A stretch of 64,000 nucleotides of DNA from contig NZ_JAUFQN010000019.1 of assembly GCF_030409795.1 (NCBI RefSeq), forward strand, positions 1-64,000. The letters are read 5' to 3'. The position numbers and the translations under genes are program-made. Below the pieces are notes generated by a model. That model was not told the DNA's origin and did not search any database. It saw only the letters and a program-made list of their open reading frames with translations. Positions 25,440 through 34,762 of this stretch are shown here, piece by piece; positions within the stretch are counted from its first letter, which is position 1; each line of letters begins with the position of its first letter. The stretch is from Flavobacterium paronense (GTDB lineage Bacteria > Bacteroidota > Bacteroidia > Flavobacteriales > Flavobacteriaceae).

Positions 25440-26480
25440 ATGAAATTCTCTAAAGCACTTATCCAATGGTATTTACAAAACAAACGTGATTTGCCTTGGC
25501 GAAATGACACAAATCCATACACCATTTGGCTTTCGGAAATCATGCTGCAACAAACACGTGTGGCACAAGGATTACCTTATTTTTTACGTTTTACGGCCGC
25601 CTTTCCTACGTTTTTTGATTTGGCAAAAGCCGATGAGGAAGAAGTGTTAAAATTGTGGCAGGGTTTGGGCTATTATTCCAGAGCCCGAAATTTGCATAAA
25701 ACAGCCAAGCAAATTGCTTTTGAGTTTAATGGGGAATTCCCAAAGTCGTATGGCGAATTATTAAAACTAAAAGGAATTGGCGAATACACTGCGGCCGCAA
25801 TCGCCTCTTTTGCTTATAATGAAAGTGTTCCTGTTGTTGATGGGAATGTTTTTAGAGTGCTCTCTCGGTATTTTGATGTGGAAACCGATATAGCTTCGAC
25901 CGGAGCCAAAAAAGAATTCACCCAATTAGCAGCCGAAGTATTGCCAAAAGGACAAGCTAATTTATTCAACCAGGCCATAATGGAATTCGGTGCTTTGCAA
26001 TGTGTGCCCAAAAATCCAGATTGCGGCATTTGCGTTTTTAATGACAGTTGTTTGGGGTTGCAGCAAAAGAAAGTGGCACAGCTTCCGGTGAAATCTAAAA
26101 AGATAAAAGTGACGAATCGTTTTTTTAATTATTTGGTTTTTTCGGATGAGAATGACAAAACTATTATCAACAAAAGAACCCAAAAAGGCATTTGGCACAA
26201 TCTGTATGAGTTTCCAGTACTTGAAACGGAAATGGCAGAAAGTGACATCGCTGTTTTGGACTTAATTCAAAATCAAAGTTTTGTAGATAATCCAATTCAG
26301 GAAATTCAATTATACAATTCCGAAACTATTGTTCACAAACTTTCACACCAACATTTAGCAATAAAATTCTGGAAAGTAAAGGTAGAAGGAACGCTTGACA
26401 ACGGAATGGATTGTGAATCAGCTTCTAAATTCCCTTTTCCTATTGTGATTTATAATTTTATTTCGAACCAATGGTTTTAA
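25440..26480 (+). CDS. mutY: A/G-specific adenine DNA glycosylase
   Basis: Removes adenine paired with 8-oxoguanine. The catalytic Glu lies in SEIMLQQTRV, the helix-hairpin-helix in LKGIGEYTAAAIAS, and the catalytic Asp in PVVDGNVFRVLSR. The [4Fe-4S] cysteines are Cx6Cx2Cx5C (CVPKNPDCGICVFNDSC). The C-terminal part is a NUDIX-like 8-oxoG recognition domain. At 346 residues it has the usual length. A TATTTTTG -7-like sequence lies at 25415-25422, without a good -33 element. ssb, gldE and gldD follow in the same direction, the order known from F. johnsoniae. Confidence 0.95.
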   Translation: MKFSKALIQWYLQNKRDLPWRNDTNPYTIWLSEIMLQQTRVAQGLPYFLRFTAAFPTFFDLAKADEEEVLKLWQGLGYYSRARNLHKTAKQIAFEFNGEFPKSYGELLKLKGIGEYTAAAIASFAYNESVPVVDGNVFRVLSRYFDVETDIASTGAKKEFTQLAAEVLPKGQANLFNQAIMEFGALQCVPKNPDCGICVFNDSCLGLQQKKVAQLPVKSKKIKVTNRFFNYLVFSDENDKTIINKRTQKGIWHNLYEFPVLETEMAESDIAVLDLIQNQSFVDNPIQEIQLYNSETIVHKLSHQHLAIKFWKVKVEGTLDNGMDCESASKFPFPIVIYNFISNQWF

Positions 26481-26527
26481 TTTTCAAAAAATGTAGTAAA
26501 TTTGAAAGAACTAAATTTAGTTGAAAA

Positions 26528-26965
26528 ATGAATGGTACCTTAAATAAAGTAATGTTAATTGGTCATCTTGGTGACGACGTAAAGATGCATTATTTTGATG
26601 GCGGAAATTGTATCGGCCGTTTTCCATTAGCTACCAATGAAGTGTATATCAACAAACAAACCAACGAAAAAATCACCTCTACCGAATGGCATAATTTAGT
26701 AGTTAGAAATAAGGCTGCTGAAATTTGTGAAAAGTATTTGTCAAAAGGAGATAAAATATTTGTTGAAGGCAGAATAAAATCGCGCCAATGGCAAGCCGAA
26801 GACGGGACAACAAAATACACAACCGAAATACAAGTGACCGAATTTACATTTTTGACTACCAAAAAAGAGGTTGACGGACTAAAAACTACGCAAAATTTAG
26901 AACCAAAAGGAACTAATTTTGAAGCGCCAAATCCGGCAGCACCCGAAAACGATTTACCGTTCTGA
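26528..26965 (+). CDS. ssb: Single-stranded DNA-binding protein
   Basis: A 145-residue SSB with an OB fold (residues 1-110: NKVMLIGHLGDDVKM, STEWHNLVVRNKAAEICEKY, GDKIFVEGRIKSRQW) and a short acidic C-terminal tip ending ENDLPF, the peptide that recruits repair and replication partners. A TAAATTTG element at 26497-26504 may be its own promoter. gldE starts 25 bases after the stop. Confidence 0.95.
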   Translation: MNGTLNKVMLIGHLGDDVKMHYFDGGNCIGRFPLATNEVYINKQTNEKITSTEWHNLVVRNKAAEICEKYLSKGDKIFVEGRIKSRQWQAEDGTTKYTTEIQVTEFTFLTTKKEVDGLKTTQNLEPKGTNFEAPNPAAPENDLPF

Positions 26966-26990
26966 TATTGTTTAACTAATCTCTACTTCA

Positions 26991-28286
26991 TTGGACCCAG
27001 AGCCCAGTACTACTATTTTCGCAACTATAGATACCAATTTACTTTTTGGAATTATAGCCATTACATTTCTTTTATTTTGTTCAGCCATGGTTTCTGCTGC
27101 AGAAGTGGCGCTTTTTTCGCTTACACAGCAAGACTTAAATACCTTATCGGAAGAAGATACTTCAAAAGCTAACTTAATTTCGAAATTACTACAACGACCA
27201 AAGAAACTTTTGGCAACCATTTTGGTAGCTAATAATTTTAGTCATATAGGCGTTGTGATAATTTTCTCTTTTGTGGGGAACAATATATTTTCAGGAATAG
27301 CATCACCAATTCTAAAGTTTCTTGTTGAAGTTTTACTGATAACCTTTCTTATTCTTTTATTTGGAGAAGTGTTACCCAAGATTTACGCTAGCAGAAACAA
27401 TATTAAGTTCTCGAAGTTTGTGGCAAATCCGTTGACTTTTTTAGACAAACTACTCTCGCCAATTAGTTTGCCAATGCGAGCAGTAAGTGTTTTTCTGCAT
27501 GAAAAATTAGGGAAACAGAAATCAAATATTTCGGTAGATCAATTATCACAGGCTTTAGGATTAACTTCAACAGAAGACACAACTTCGGAAGAACAAAAAA
27601 TATTAGAAGGAATTGTCTCATTTGGAAACACAGATACAAAGCAAGTCATGAGTCCAAGAATTGATATTTTTGCACTCGAAATGGAAGAAACTTTTGCTGA
27701 GATTTACAATAAAATAGTTGATAGAGGCTATTCCCGAATTCCAGTGTACAAAGAAAGCATTGATCATATTGAAGGTGTTTTATTTGTTAAAGATTTGATT
27801 CCACATATTAATAAAAAAGAGTTCGATTGGAACAAACTAATACGGGAACCTTTTTTTGTTCCCGAAAACAAGAAGCTCGACGATTTATTAAAGGAATTCC
27901 AAAGTAAAAAAAGTCATTTAGCCATTGTGGTTGATGAATACGGAGGAACTTCGGGTTTGGTTTCGTTAGAAGATGTGATTGAAGAAATTGTTGGCGATAT
28001 TTCGGATGAGTTTGATGATGAAAACCTGAGTTTTTCGCAAATAGACGACAAGAATTTTCTTTTTGAAGGCAAGATCAACCTCAAGGATTTTTACAGAATT
28101 GTTGATGTTGATGAAGAACTGTTCGAAAACAGCAAAGGGGAAGCCGAAACATTAGCCGGATTTATATTAGAAAATTTGGGCAATTTCCCTAAAAAGGGTC
28201 AGAAAATCCATTTTTCAAATGTACATTTCACCATTGAAGCTGTCGATAAAAAAAGAATAAAACAATTAAAAGTAACGCTCGAATAA
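26991..28286 (+). CDS. gldE: Gliding-motility-associated protein GldE (CNNM/CorC-like)
   Basis: A 431-residue inner-membrane protein with a DUF21/CNNM transmembrane domain (residues about 15-190), a CBS-domain pair (VMSPRIDIFALEMEE, YSRIPVYKES, AIVVDEYGGTSGLVSLEDV) and a CorC_HlyC C-terminal domain (FEGKINLKDFYRIVDVDEELF). GldE is known as an accessory gliding protein in F. johnsoniae, overlapping in role with GldD; its family is related to Mg/Co transport proteins. The start is TTG at 26991 (MDPEPSTTIFATIDTN), since no ATG lies near it. Its position between ssb and gldD fixes the identification. Confidence 0.93.
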   Translation: MDPEPSTTIFATIDTNLLFGIIAITFLLFCSAMVSAAEVALFSLTQQDLNTLSEEDTSKANLISKLLQRPKKLLATILVANNFSHIGVVIIFSFVGNNIFSGIASPILKFLVEVLLITFLILLFGEVLPKIYASRNNIKFSKFVANPLTFLDKLLSPISLPMRAVSVFLHEKLGKQKSNISVDQLSQALGLTSTEDTTSEEQKILEGIVSFGNTDTKQVMSPRIDIFALEMEETFAEIYNKIVDRGYSRIPVYKESIDHIEGVLFVKDLIPHINKKEFDWNKLIREPFFVPENKKLDDLLKEFQSKKSHLAIVVDEYGGTSGLVSLEDVIEEIVGDISDEFDDENLSFSQIDDKNFLFEGKINLKDFYRIVDVDEELFENSKGEAETLAGFILENLGNFPKKGQKIHFSNVHFTIEAVDKKRIKQLKVTLE

Positions 28287-28293
28287 GTTAAAA

Positions 28294-28857
28294 ATGATAA
28301 AAAAAACCAGCTATTTTTTAGCAACACAATTGCTTTTGGTTCTTGTCATCAGTTGTAAAGATGACGTTTTGCCCAAACCTGCAAGTCAATTGCGATTGGA
28401 TTATCCGGTTGCTAAATATGCTTCGTTTAGCAATCATTGTCCATTTGAATTTGAAATGAATGAAGAAGCCGTAATCAAAGAAGATAAAAATTGTGGCTTT
28501 TCGATTGAGTATCCCAAAATGAAAGCGACAATTTATTTGACTTATAAGACGGTAAACGGCGATATCAATAAATTATTGCGAGATGCACAAAAACTAACCT
28601 ACGAACATGTTATAAAAGCAGATGATATTTTGGAACAACCTTTTATAAACGCTGACAAAAAAGTGTATGGAATGTTTTATCGCGTTGATGGAAATGCAGC
28701 AACCAATGCACAATTTTATGCTACCGATAGCATCAAACATTTTGTAACAGGTTCCGTATATTTTTATGCTAAACCCAAATTTGATTCGATTATGCCTGCG
28801 GCTGATTACGTCAAAAATGATATGCAGCGTTTATTAGAAACAATTAAGTGGAAATAA
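28294..28857 (+). CDS. gldD: Gliding motility lipoprotein GldD
   Basis: A 187-residue lipoprotein; the signal peptide ends in VLVISC with the lipidated Cys at residue 21. The body contains the conserved GldD features (RLDYPVAKYASF, CPFEFEMNEEAVI, YPKMKATIYLTYK, TGSVYFYAKPKFDSI). GldD is required for gliding and type IX secretion in F. johnsoniae. It starts seven bases after gldE and ends just before a strong terminator. Confidence 0.95.
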   Translation: MIKKTSYFLATQLLLVLVISCKDDVLPKPASQLRLDYPVAKYASFSNHCPFEFEMNEEAVIKEDKNCGFSIEYPKMKATIYLTYKTVNGDINKLLRDAQKLTYEHVIKADDILEQPFINADKKVYGMFYRVDGNAATNAQFYATDSIKHFVTGSVYFYAKPKFDSIMPAADYVKNDMQRLLETIKWK

Positions 28858-28883
28858 AAAAGGAACTCATTGAGTTCCTTTTT
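28856..28883. terminator. Bidirectional terminator after gldD
   Basis: AAAAAGGAACTCA and TGAGTTCCTTTTT form a 13-bp perfect stem with a minimal loop, between convergent gldD and the HMA lipoprotein gene. Confidence 0.85.
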
Positions 28884-28898
28884 CGATATATATTGTGA

Positions 28899-29279
28899 TT
28901 ATACTTTTCCTTTAGTTTTCATTTCAGAAACTTTGTAAGTTTCGCCATCACCAGTAGTTTCTACAGCTTTGGTTAATTTTTCTGTAGATAAGACGGCTGC
29001 ATCAAATTCGACAGTAGCCTCTTTTTTATCAAAATCAACAGTTGCTTTTTGAACCCCATCCATTTTTGATAATTTTGTTTCGATGGTTTTGGCACAACCC
29101 ATAGCGCAAGTCATTCCTTCAATTTTAAAACTTGCTGTTTCCGGTTTTGCAGCAACAGCAACTTCTTTTTTAGTATTCGATTCATCTGTTCCAGCAACGG
29201 GTTTGCCTGCTGTGTCTTTACAGCTAAACAGTAAGGTGGAAACAAGACCAATAGTTAATAGTGATTTAGTAAAATTCAT
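28899..29279 (-). CDS. HMA-domain lipoprotein, possible metal-binding protein
   Basis: A 126-residue protein. The signal peptide ends in LLFSC (lipidated Cys20), followed by a Lys/Ala-rich linker and one heavy-metal-associated ferredoxin-like domain (residues about 50-115). The metal loop reads GMTCAMGCAKTIE, giving CxxxC spacing instead of the canonical CxxC. This variant could change metal geometry or abolish Cu(I) binding, and I recall it in other Bacteroidota. It is likely periplasmic or membrane-anchored. It is divergent from the EamA gene; a TAATTTTG -7-like element lies upstream at 29320-29327 (minus). Confidence 0.85.
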   Translation of the reverse strand: MNFTKSLLTIGLVSTLLFSCKDTAGKPVAGTDESNTKKEVAVAAKPETASFKIEGMTCAMGCAKTIETKLSKMDGVQKATVDFDKKEATVEFDAAVLSTEKLTKAVETTGDGETYKVSEMKTKGKV

Positions 29280-29389
29280 GATTTGAGAATTTATTAGTTG
29301 TGATTATTTTAATCAGGAACAAAATTAGTAAAAAATAAAAGTGATTATTCTTAAAATAATTACAAAATTTGAAGCATTCAAAAATAGTT

Positions 29390-30256
29390 ATGAAAGCACA
29401 GCAGTTAAAATGGGTTATTCTGATAACACTTGCCCTGATTTGGGGAAGTTCTTTTATCCTAATTAAAAAAGGATTAGACGGATTGAATCCGTTTCAGTTG
29501 GGTTCGTTGCGAATCATTTTTTGCGCTGTTTTTCTTTTAATCATTGGTTTTAACAGTTTGAAATTAATTGCGCAGCACCAATGGAAATATATTGCTTTGA
29601 CTTCGTTGTTTGGCACTTTTATTCCCGCTTATCTTTTTGCCATTGCCGAAACCAAAGTCAGTAGTTCTATCTGTTCGATTTTAAATTCACTTACTCCCTT
29701 GAATACTTTAATTCTTGGCGCCATAGCGTTTGGTTTAAATTTCAGAAGAAATCAGATTTTCGGAATCATCATCGGATTAATTGGCACTGCGGTTTTGATA
29801 TTTAATGGAAAAGCTCAAGGCGTTTCTGAGGATTATTCGTATGCTGTTTTTGTATTAATAGCAACGATTTGTTATGCCACGAATGTTAATCTGATAAAAA
29901 AATACCTCTCTGATGTTAAGCCGTTGAGTATAACCACCGGAAACTTTTTAGTGATGCTGGTTCCGGCGATAGTGATTTTATGTTTAACCGATTTTACTTC
30001 CAAAATAAATTTGCCTTCCACACATCACGCGATGTTTTTTGTGATGATTCTTGGTATTGTTGGAACTGGTGTGGCCAATGTTATTTTTTATAAATTAATT
30101 CAAATTTCTTCTCCGGTTTTTGCTTCATCGGTTACCTATTTGATTCCGATTGTTGCCTTTATGTGGGGCATTCTCGATAATGAAATGCTCACACCATTAC
30201 AGTTCTTCGGAGCCTTTATTATATTGATAGGTGTTTATCTTGCTAACAAGAAATAA
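29390..30256 (+). CDS. EamA (DMT) family transporter
   Basis: A polytopic inner-membrane protein of 288 residues with ten hydrophobic segments in two five-helix EamA repeats. The first opens LALIWGSSFILIKKGLDGLNP; the second starts around AVFVLIATICYATNVNLIKKY. It is a drug/metabolite superfamily exporter or importer whose substrate cannot be read from sequence. The ATG at 29390 (MKAQQLKWVILIT) is preferred over an in-frame TTG seven codons upstream. Confidence 0.88.
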   Translation: MKAQQLKWVILITLALIWGSSFILIKKGLDGLNPFQLGSLRIIFCAVFLLIIGFNSLKLIAQHQWKYIALTSLFGTFIPAYLFAIAETKVSSSICSILNSLTPLNTLILGAIAFGLNFRRNQIFGIIIGLIGTAVLIFNGKAQGVSEDYSYAVFVLIATICYATNVNLIKKYLSDVKPLSITTGNFLVMLVPAIVILCLTDFTSKINLPSTHHAMFFVMILGIVGTGVANVIFYKLIQISSPVFASSVTYLIPIVAFMWGILDNEMLTPLQFFGAFIILIGVYLANKK

Positions 30257-30290
30257 AAAAAGCCCCGATAAATCGAGGCTTTTACTATAA
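30255..30290. terminator. Terminator between EamA gene and M16 protease genes
   Basis: AGCC-CCGA and TCG-AGGCT arms pair around a short loop with A-rich and T-rich flanks, between two convergent genes. Confidence 0.7.
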
Positions 30291-30305
30291 AATGATTTCA
30301 ATTAT

Positions 30306-32360
30306 TTATTGAAAATCTGTATCTAAAACGCCTTCATTGATTTTAACATCACTCATTTTGATGTCTAATTCAAAACCAACATTCATTATAGTGTTGAAAG
30401 GCACTTTTACTCCTTTAACAGCTCTATAATCTTTGAAGTTAGTTACTCTAGTTGTTTTTTGTCCGCTTTTATCATCAGTAGTTGCTTCAGCAGTTTTCAA
30501 ACCAGATTTCACATCAAAATAGTAAGTAGTATCTCCATCAACAACGGCATATGCATCAGAACCATCCATTGGTTCAATTCCTGAAACAGTAACGCCAGCT
30601 TTTGAGGCTAATAATGTTTCATTAAACAACACGGCACTTTCTTTCATTTTAGCTAGTTCTTCACCTTCTAAAACTTTTTTCTGACCTTGTTGCATCATAT
30701 ATCCTGTATTCCCGTTTACCACTTGTTTCATTATTGAACCCATACCAGCCATAGAAAGTTCTACTGCCATTCTTCCTTTTGAATCTATTTTTGAGCTAAA
30801 AGATAAAGGCATTGGAGCCTGAGGAATAGTTGTAGAACCTGTGTAAGCTATAGATTTCACCGCCTTCACCGCTTTATCTCCACCAATGGCAGTCACATAA
30901 GCATCGATTACTGTTTTTGCGGTAACTCCGGCAGGAACTGGTTTTTTCATTGCAGGTTTCTCTGTAGGATTTCCGAATTTATCAAAATAGAACATTGGAA
31001 TTTTTGTACTTTCTAATCCGGCAATTACTTCTGAACCTTTTCCTACGACTAATATTCTTGCATTATCAGCTAAGAAATATTTATTAGCAACTCGCATTAC
31101 ATCATCAGGTGTAACTGCGTTGATGTTTTTGATGTAGTTTTCATAAAAATCTACTGGCAAACCTTCTGTTTCAATGTTTAAAGCATAACGTGCCACAGTG
31201 GCTGGTTTTTCAACTTGCATTACAAATTTCCCAACATAACCTGCTTTTACGTTATTCAAAACTTCGTCAGTTACTTTTTCGGTTCTGATTCTTTTTAATT
31301 CTTTCAAAGCCTGAACAACAGCACTGTCTGTTACTGCATTTCTTACTTGCGTATTCGCTCTGAATTCACTATATACATTTTTATCGAAACCTATTCCTGA
31401 ACGTGCACCATATGTCCAGCCGTGAGCTTCTCTTAAATTCATATTTAAGTAGCTGTTAAAATCACCACCATAAACTTGATTGGCCAAAATTACCGGGAAA
31501 TAATCAGCATCGGTCATTTTAAGATTTACCGTATTTAAAATAGTAATTTCAGATTGAACAGCATTTGGCATATCCACAAAGTTGATTTGAGAATATTGTA
31601 CATTACTTGGATTAGAATAAGTCAATCTTGGTGCAGTAGCTTTTGTCCATGAACCAAAAAGATTTTCGACTAATTTCTTAACGTCTTTAGTTTTCACATC
31701 TCCAACAACTACTAAATAAGCATGTTCCGGAACAAAATAGGTTCTGTAATTGTCTTTTACATCTGCAAGAGAAACATTATTAATGGTTTCTTCAGATAAA
31801 TATTCTCCAGAAGGATGATTTCTTCCATAAGCTAATACTTTCTCAACTCTACCAGCAACAGCGGTTACACTTTTCTCTTGTGTTTTTAGGCCTTCGATAA
31901 GTTTGTCTTTTTCTTTGTCAAATTCGTCTTGGGTAAAGTTTGGCATCAAAGCACCTTCAGCCATTAATTCCATAATTCTTTTGGCGTGTTTCGACAATCC
32001 GCTTGCTGATGCACCAGAAGAATAGAAGTTAATGCTGGCGCCAAGGAAATCGATTTCTTCGTTGAAAGGATCTTTAGCTGTTTTTGTTGAACCGTTTCCG
32101 ATTAAGCTACTGGTTAAATCGTCAACTCCTTTTTTGTTGCCTTCAGCATAAGGGGTATTGTCAATAGTTAAACTATAAGAAACTCTTGGAAGTTTGTGGT
32201 TTTCAACAACCAATACTTTTAATCCGTTTGGTAACGAAAAAGTTTCAGGTTTTTTAATGTTGATTTTTGGAGCCGGACCAGGTTTTGGTTGTGTTCTGTC
32301 TTGTGCTTGCATAATTAGAGTTAAAAACAAGCTTGATAATACTATAATTGATTTTTTCAT
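30306..32360 (-). CDS. M16 family protein, probably the non-catalytic partner
   Basis: A 684-residue exported protein; the signal peptide is MKKSIIVLSSLFLTLIMQAQ. Two M16 half-domains follow (FSLPNGLKVLVVENHKLPRV at the N-terminus; NVQYSQINFVDMPNAVQSEI and HGWTYGARSGIGF in the second). Where active enzymes have HxxEH, this protein reads GVDDLTSSLIG, so the zinc site is missing. Such inactive subunits pair with active M16B proteases, and the active partner is the adjacent upstream gene, 11 bases away. The last about 180 residues form an extra domain (KAVKSIAYTGSTTIPQAPMP onward) resembling lipoprotein-carrier-like beta folds; this is tentative. Periplasmic. Confidence 0.87.
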   Translation of the reverse strand: MKKSIIVLSSLFLTLIMQAQDRTQPKPGPAPKINIKKPETFSLPNGLKVLVVENHKLPRVSYSLTIDNTPYAEGNKKGVDDLTSSLIGNGSTKTAKDPFNEEIDFLGASINFYSSGASASGLSKHAKRIMELMAEGALMPNFTQDEFDKEKDKLIEGLKTQEKSVTAVAGRVEKVLAYGRNHPSGEYLSEETINNVSLADVKDNYRTYFVPEHAYLVVVGDVKTKDVKKLVENLFGSWTKATAPRLTYSNPSNVQYSQINFVDMPNAVQSEITILNTVNLKMTDADYFPVILANQVYGGDFNSYLNMNLREAHGWTYGARSGIGFDKNVYSEFRANTQVRNAVTDSAVVQALKELKRIRTEKVTDEVLNNVKAGYVGKFVMQVEKPATVARYALNIETEGLPVDFYENYIKNINAVTPDDVMRVANKYFLADNARILVVGKGSEVIAGLESTKIPMFYFDKFGNPTEKPAMKKPVPAGVTAKTVIDAYVTAIGGDKAVKAVKSIAYTGSTTIPQAPMPLSFSSKIDSKGRMAVELSMAGMGSIMKQVVNGNTGYMMQQGQKKVLEGEELAKMKESAVLFNETLLASKAGVTVSGIEPMDGSDAYAVVDGDTTYYFDVKSGLKTAEATTDDKSGQKTTRVTNFKDYRAVKGVKVPFNTIMNVGFELDIKMSDVKINEGVLDTDFQ

Positions 32361-32371
32361 TTTCTTACGGT

Positions 32372-33703
32372 TTATTGTTTGTTTTCAGCTTTGTCTTTTG
32401 CAGGTACATAATCCAAAATCAAACGTTGGTTTGGATTTAAGTATTTTTTAGCTGCAGCTCTCATTTCTTCACGAGTTACAGAACGTAAAATGTCTATGTC
32501 CGTGTTGATTAAGTTCACATCACCATACAATAAATAATAGGTAGCTAAATTTTCTGCAACACCTTCAATGCTTGAATTAGCATCTACATAATTGCTTTCG
32601 TTGATGTTTTGTAATTTTTGAAAATCTTTTTCAGAAATTAAATCGGTTTGAAGTTTTACGATTTCTTCATCAATTTCTTTGATTAAATCATTTGAAGTGA
32701 AATCACCTTGTGGCATTCCGTAAAGGATGTATTGTCCATAATCTTCTTGAGCGTAATTGAAGGCTCCAATTTGTAAAGCCATTTTCTTATCGTCAACAAT
32801 TTTTTTGTACAATTTAGAGCTTTTTCCATTGCTTAAATAAGTAGAAACCATATCTAAAACTCTGGCGTCACGCGTTTTCATAGATGGAATTCTGTAAGCA
32901 GCAACCACCATTGGTTTTTGGATGTTTGGATCTTCGAAAGTAGCGTGAATAGTTTCGGTGATTGGTGTTTCAACGAAAGTTTCTTTTTTCAATTCAACAC
33001 CTCTTGGAATTGGTCCAAAATAGTTATTAATCCACTCTTTAGTTTGCGCAATATCAATTTGACCAGCTACTACTAAAACCGCATTGTTTGGAGAATAAAA
33101 CTTTTTGTTGAATGCTTGAAACTCTTCTAGTTTTGCAGCATCTAAATGTGCCATTGAACCGATAGTTGCCCAACGGTATGGATGCACTTTAAACATATTT
33201 TTCTTTACTTCGGCAATCAATTGTCCGTAAGGTTGATTGTCAACACGAAGTCTTTTTTCTTCTTTTACTACTTCGTTTTGGGTGTCAACACCAATTTGGT
33301 TGATAACCGGATGCATTAATCTTTCTGATTCCATCCACAAACCTAACTGTGTGTTGTTTGAAGGGAAAACTTCAAAATAATAGGTTCTGTCTTCTGTGGT
33401 GTTGGCGTTGTTAGTTCCTCCGTTAGAAGTTACAATTTTAAACCATTCACCACGTTTGATGTTTTCGGTTCCTTCGAACAATAAGTGTTCAAAAAAGTGT
33501 GCAAATCCAGTTCTTTCCGGATTTTCATCTTTTGCACCTACATGATACATAACAGAGGTAATTACAACAGGTGCCGATGGGTCATTGTGTAAAATTACAT
33601 GAAGACCATTTGGCAAATCGTACTCCTCAAAAGCGACCTTTTGGGCGTGAGCTACTCCTCCAAGCATAAGCATTGAACTTAAAGCGATTAATGAATTTTT
33701 CAT
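32372..33703 (-). CDS. M16 family zinc protease, catalytic subunit
   Basis: A 443-residue exported metallopeptidase. The signal peptide is MKNSLIALSSMLMLGGVAHA. The inverted zinc motif HxxEH is intact (His69, Glu72, His73 in AHFFEHLLFEG), with the downstream Glu in the NTTEDRTYYFE block. The second half-domain contains QKPMVVAAYRIPS. It most likely forms a heterodimer with the inactive M16 protein encoded 11 bases downstream and degrades peptides in the periplasm. A CTACTTTTG-type -7 element lies upstream (plus 33766-33773), without a clear -33. Confidence 0.92.
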   Translation of the reverse strand: MKNSLIALSSMLMLGGVAHAQKVAFEEYDLPNGLHVILHNDPSAPVVITSVMYHVGAKDENPERTGFAHFFEHLLFEGTENIKRGEWFKIVTSNGGTNNANTTEDRTYYFEVFPSNNTQLGLWMESERLMHPVINQIGVDTQNEVVKEEKRLRVDNQPYGQLIAEVKKNMFKVHPYRWATIGSMAHLDAAKLEEFQAFNKKFYSPNNAVLVVAGQIDIAQTKEWINNYFGPIPRGVELKKETFVETPITETIHATFEDPNIQKPMVVAAYRIPSMKTRDARVLDMVSTYLSNGKSSKLYKKIVDDKKMALQIGAFNYAQEDYGQYILYGMPQGDFTSNDLIKEIDEEIVKLQTDLISEKDFQKLQNINESNYVDANSSIEGVAENLATYYLLYGDVNLINTDIDILRSVTREEMRAAAKKYLNPNQRLILDYVPAKDKAENKQ

Positions 33704-33854
33704 AAAAAATTAAATTTTTTCAGTTGATTGTTTCGTTAGTAAACTAACCTTAAATTTTGTTACATCAAAAGTAGTTTTTTTTCTTTATTGTGATAAAATT
33801 ATTTACGGGTCCTAATGGCTTGATTTTTAACACTGAATTTTTTTTACATAAGGG

Positions 33855-33884
33855 TTGCGTGTGTAGAAAATAGTCGTATATTTG
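33855..33884 (+). promoter_or_regulatory. Bacteroidota-type promoter of rplU-rpmA
   Basis: TTG at 33855-33857, a 19-base spacer and TATATTTG at 33877-33884 match the Flavobacterium promoter consensus closely, 33 bases before the rplU start codon. Confidence 0.75.
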
Positions 33885-33917
33885 CCCACTTAAAAAAATT
33901 AACTAAATAGTAACGTT

Positions 33918-34388
33918 ATGTATGCAATCGTAGAGATAGCAGGGCAACAATTCAAAGTAAGCAAAGACTTAAAGGTTTATGTTCACCGTTTGGCTAATGA
34001 AGAAGGTTCAAAAGTATCTTTTGACAAAGTTCTTTTATTAGACGATAATGGTAGCATTACTTTAGGCGCCCCAGCTATAGAAGGTGCTTCAGTAGAAGCC
34101 AAAGTGTTATCACACTTAAAAGGAGACAAAGTTATCGTTTTCAAAAAGAAAAGAAGAAAAGGGTACAAGAAAAGAAACGGACACAGACAATACCTAACAC
34201 AAATTTTGATTGAAGGTATATCTGCAACCGGAGGTAAAAAAGCAGCGCCTAAAGCAGAAAAAGCTGTAGCAGCAACGGAAGAAGTAGAAGCTCCTAAAAA
34301 AGCAAAAGCTCCTAAAGCTGAAAAAACAGAAGAAGCAGCTCCAAAAAAGGCAGCTCCTAAAGCAAAAAAAGAAGATACTCAAGAATAA
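33918..34388 (+). CDS. rplU: 50S ribosomal protein bL21 with C-terminal extension
   Basis: Residues 1-102 are a standard bL21 (MYAIVEIAGQQFKVSKDLKV, FKKKRRKGYKKRNGHRQYLT). The remaining about 55 residues are a low-complexity Ala/Lys/Glu/Pro tail, which bacterial bL21 usually lacks but Bacteroidota often have. It is co-transcribed with rpmA, 23 bases downstream. Confidence 0.96.
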   Translation: MYAIVEIAGQQFKVSKDLKVYVHRLANEEGSKVSFDKVLLLDDNGSITLGAPAIEGASVEAKVLSHLKGDKVIVFKKKRRKGYKKRNGHRQYLTQILIEGISATGGKKAAPKAEKAVAATEEVEAPKKAKAPKAEKTEEAAPKKAAPKAKKEDTQE

Positions 34389-34411
34389 TAACAATATAAA
34401 ACTAATACGTC

Positions 34412-34672
34412 ATGGCTCACAAGAAAGGTGTCGGTAGTTCTAAGAATGGTAGAGAATCAGAATCAAAACGTTTAGGCGTTAAGATTTATGGTGGACAAGC
34501 TGCAATTGCAGGTAACATCATTGTTAGACAAAGAGGTTCTAAACACAATCCAGGTGCAAATGTTTACATCAGTAAAGATCACACACTACACGCAAGAGTA
34601 GATGGAGTTGTTCAGTTCCAAAAGAAAAAAGATAATAAATCATATGTTTCTATACTTCCGTTTGAAGCATAA
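34412..34672 (+). CDS. rpmA: 50S ribosomal protein bL27
   Basis: An 86-residue bL27 with the usual N-terminus ([20 protein letters not shown]) and [20 protein letters not shown]. The N-terminal tail reaches the peptidyl-transferase centre. There is no cleavable N-terminal extension of the Staphylococcus type. Confidence 0.97.
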   Translation: MAHKKGVGSSKNGRESESKRLGVKIYGGQAAIAGNIIVRQRGSKHNPGANVYISKDHTLHARVDGVVQFQKKKDNKSYVSILPFEA

Positions 34673-34694
34673 GGATTAGATTTATTTAGAATAG

Positions 34695-34730
34695 TAAAAA
34701 ACCCGATTCAGTGATGATTCGGGTTTTTTG
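34695..34730. terminator. Bidirectional terminator after rpmA
   Basis: AAAAAACCCGA and TCGGGTTTTTT arms pair across a short loop, between convergent rpmA and the orphan 235-residue protein gene. Confidence 0.85.
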
Positions 34731-34762
34731 TTTTTAGACCGGTTAGGTTTGGAAGTAAAGAT

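Noticed and set aside
34194..34394. Minus-strand Phe/Cys/Ser-rich frame opposite the rplU tail
   Set aside because: It is an antisense shadow of the Lys/Ala/Glu-rich bL21 extension.
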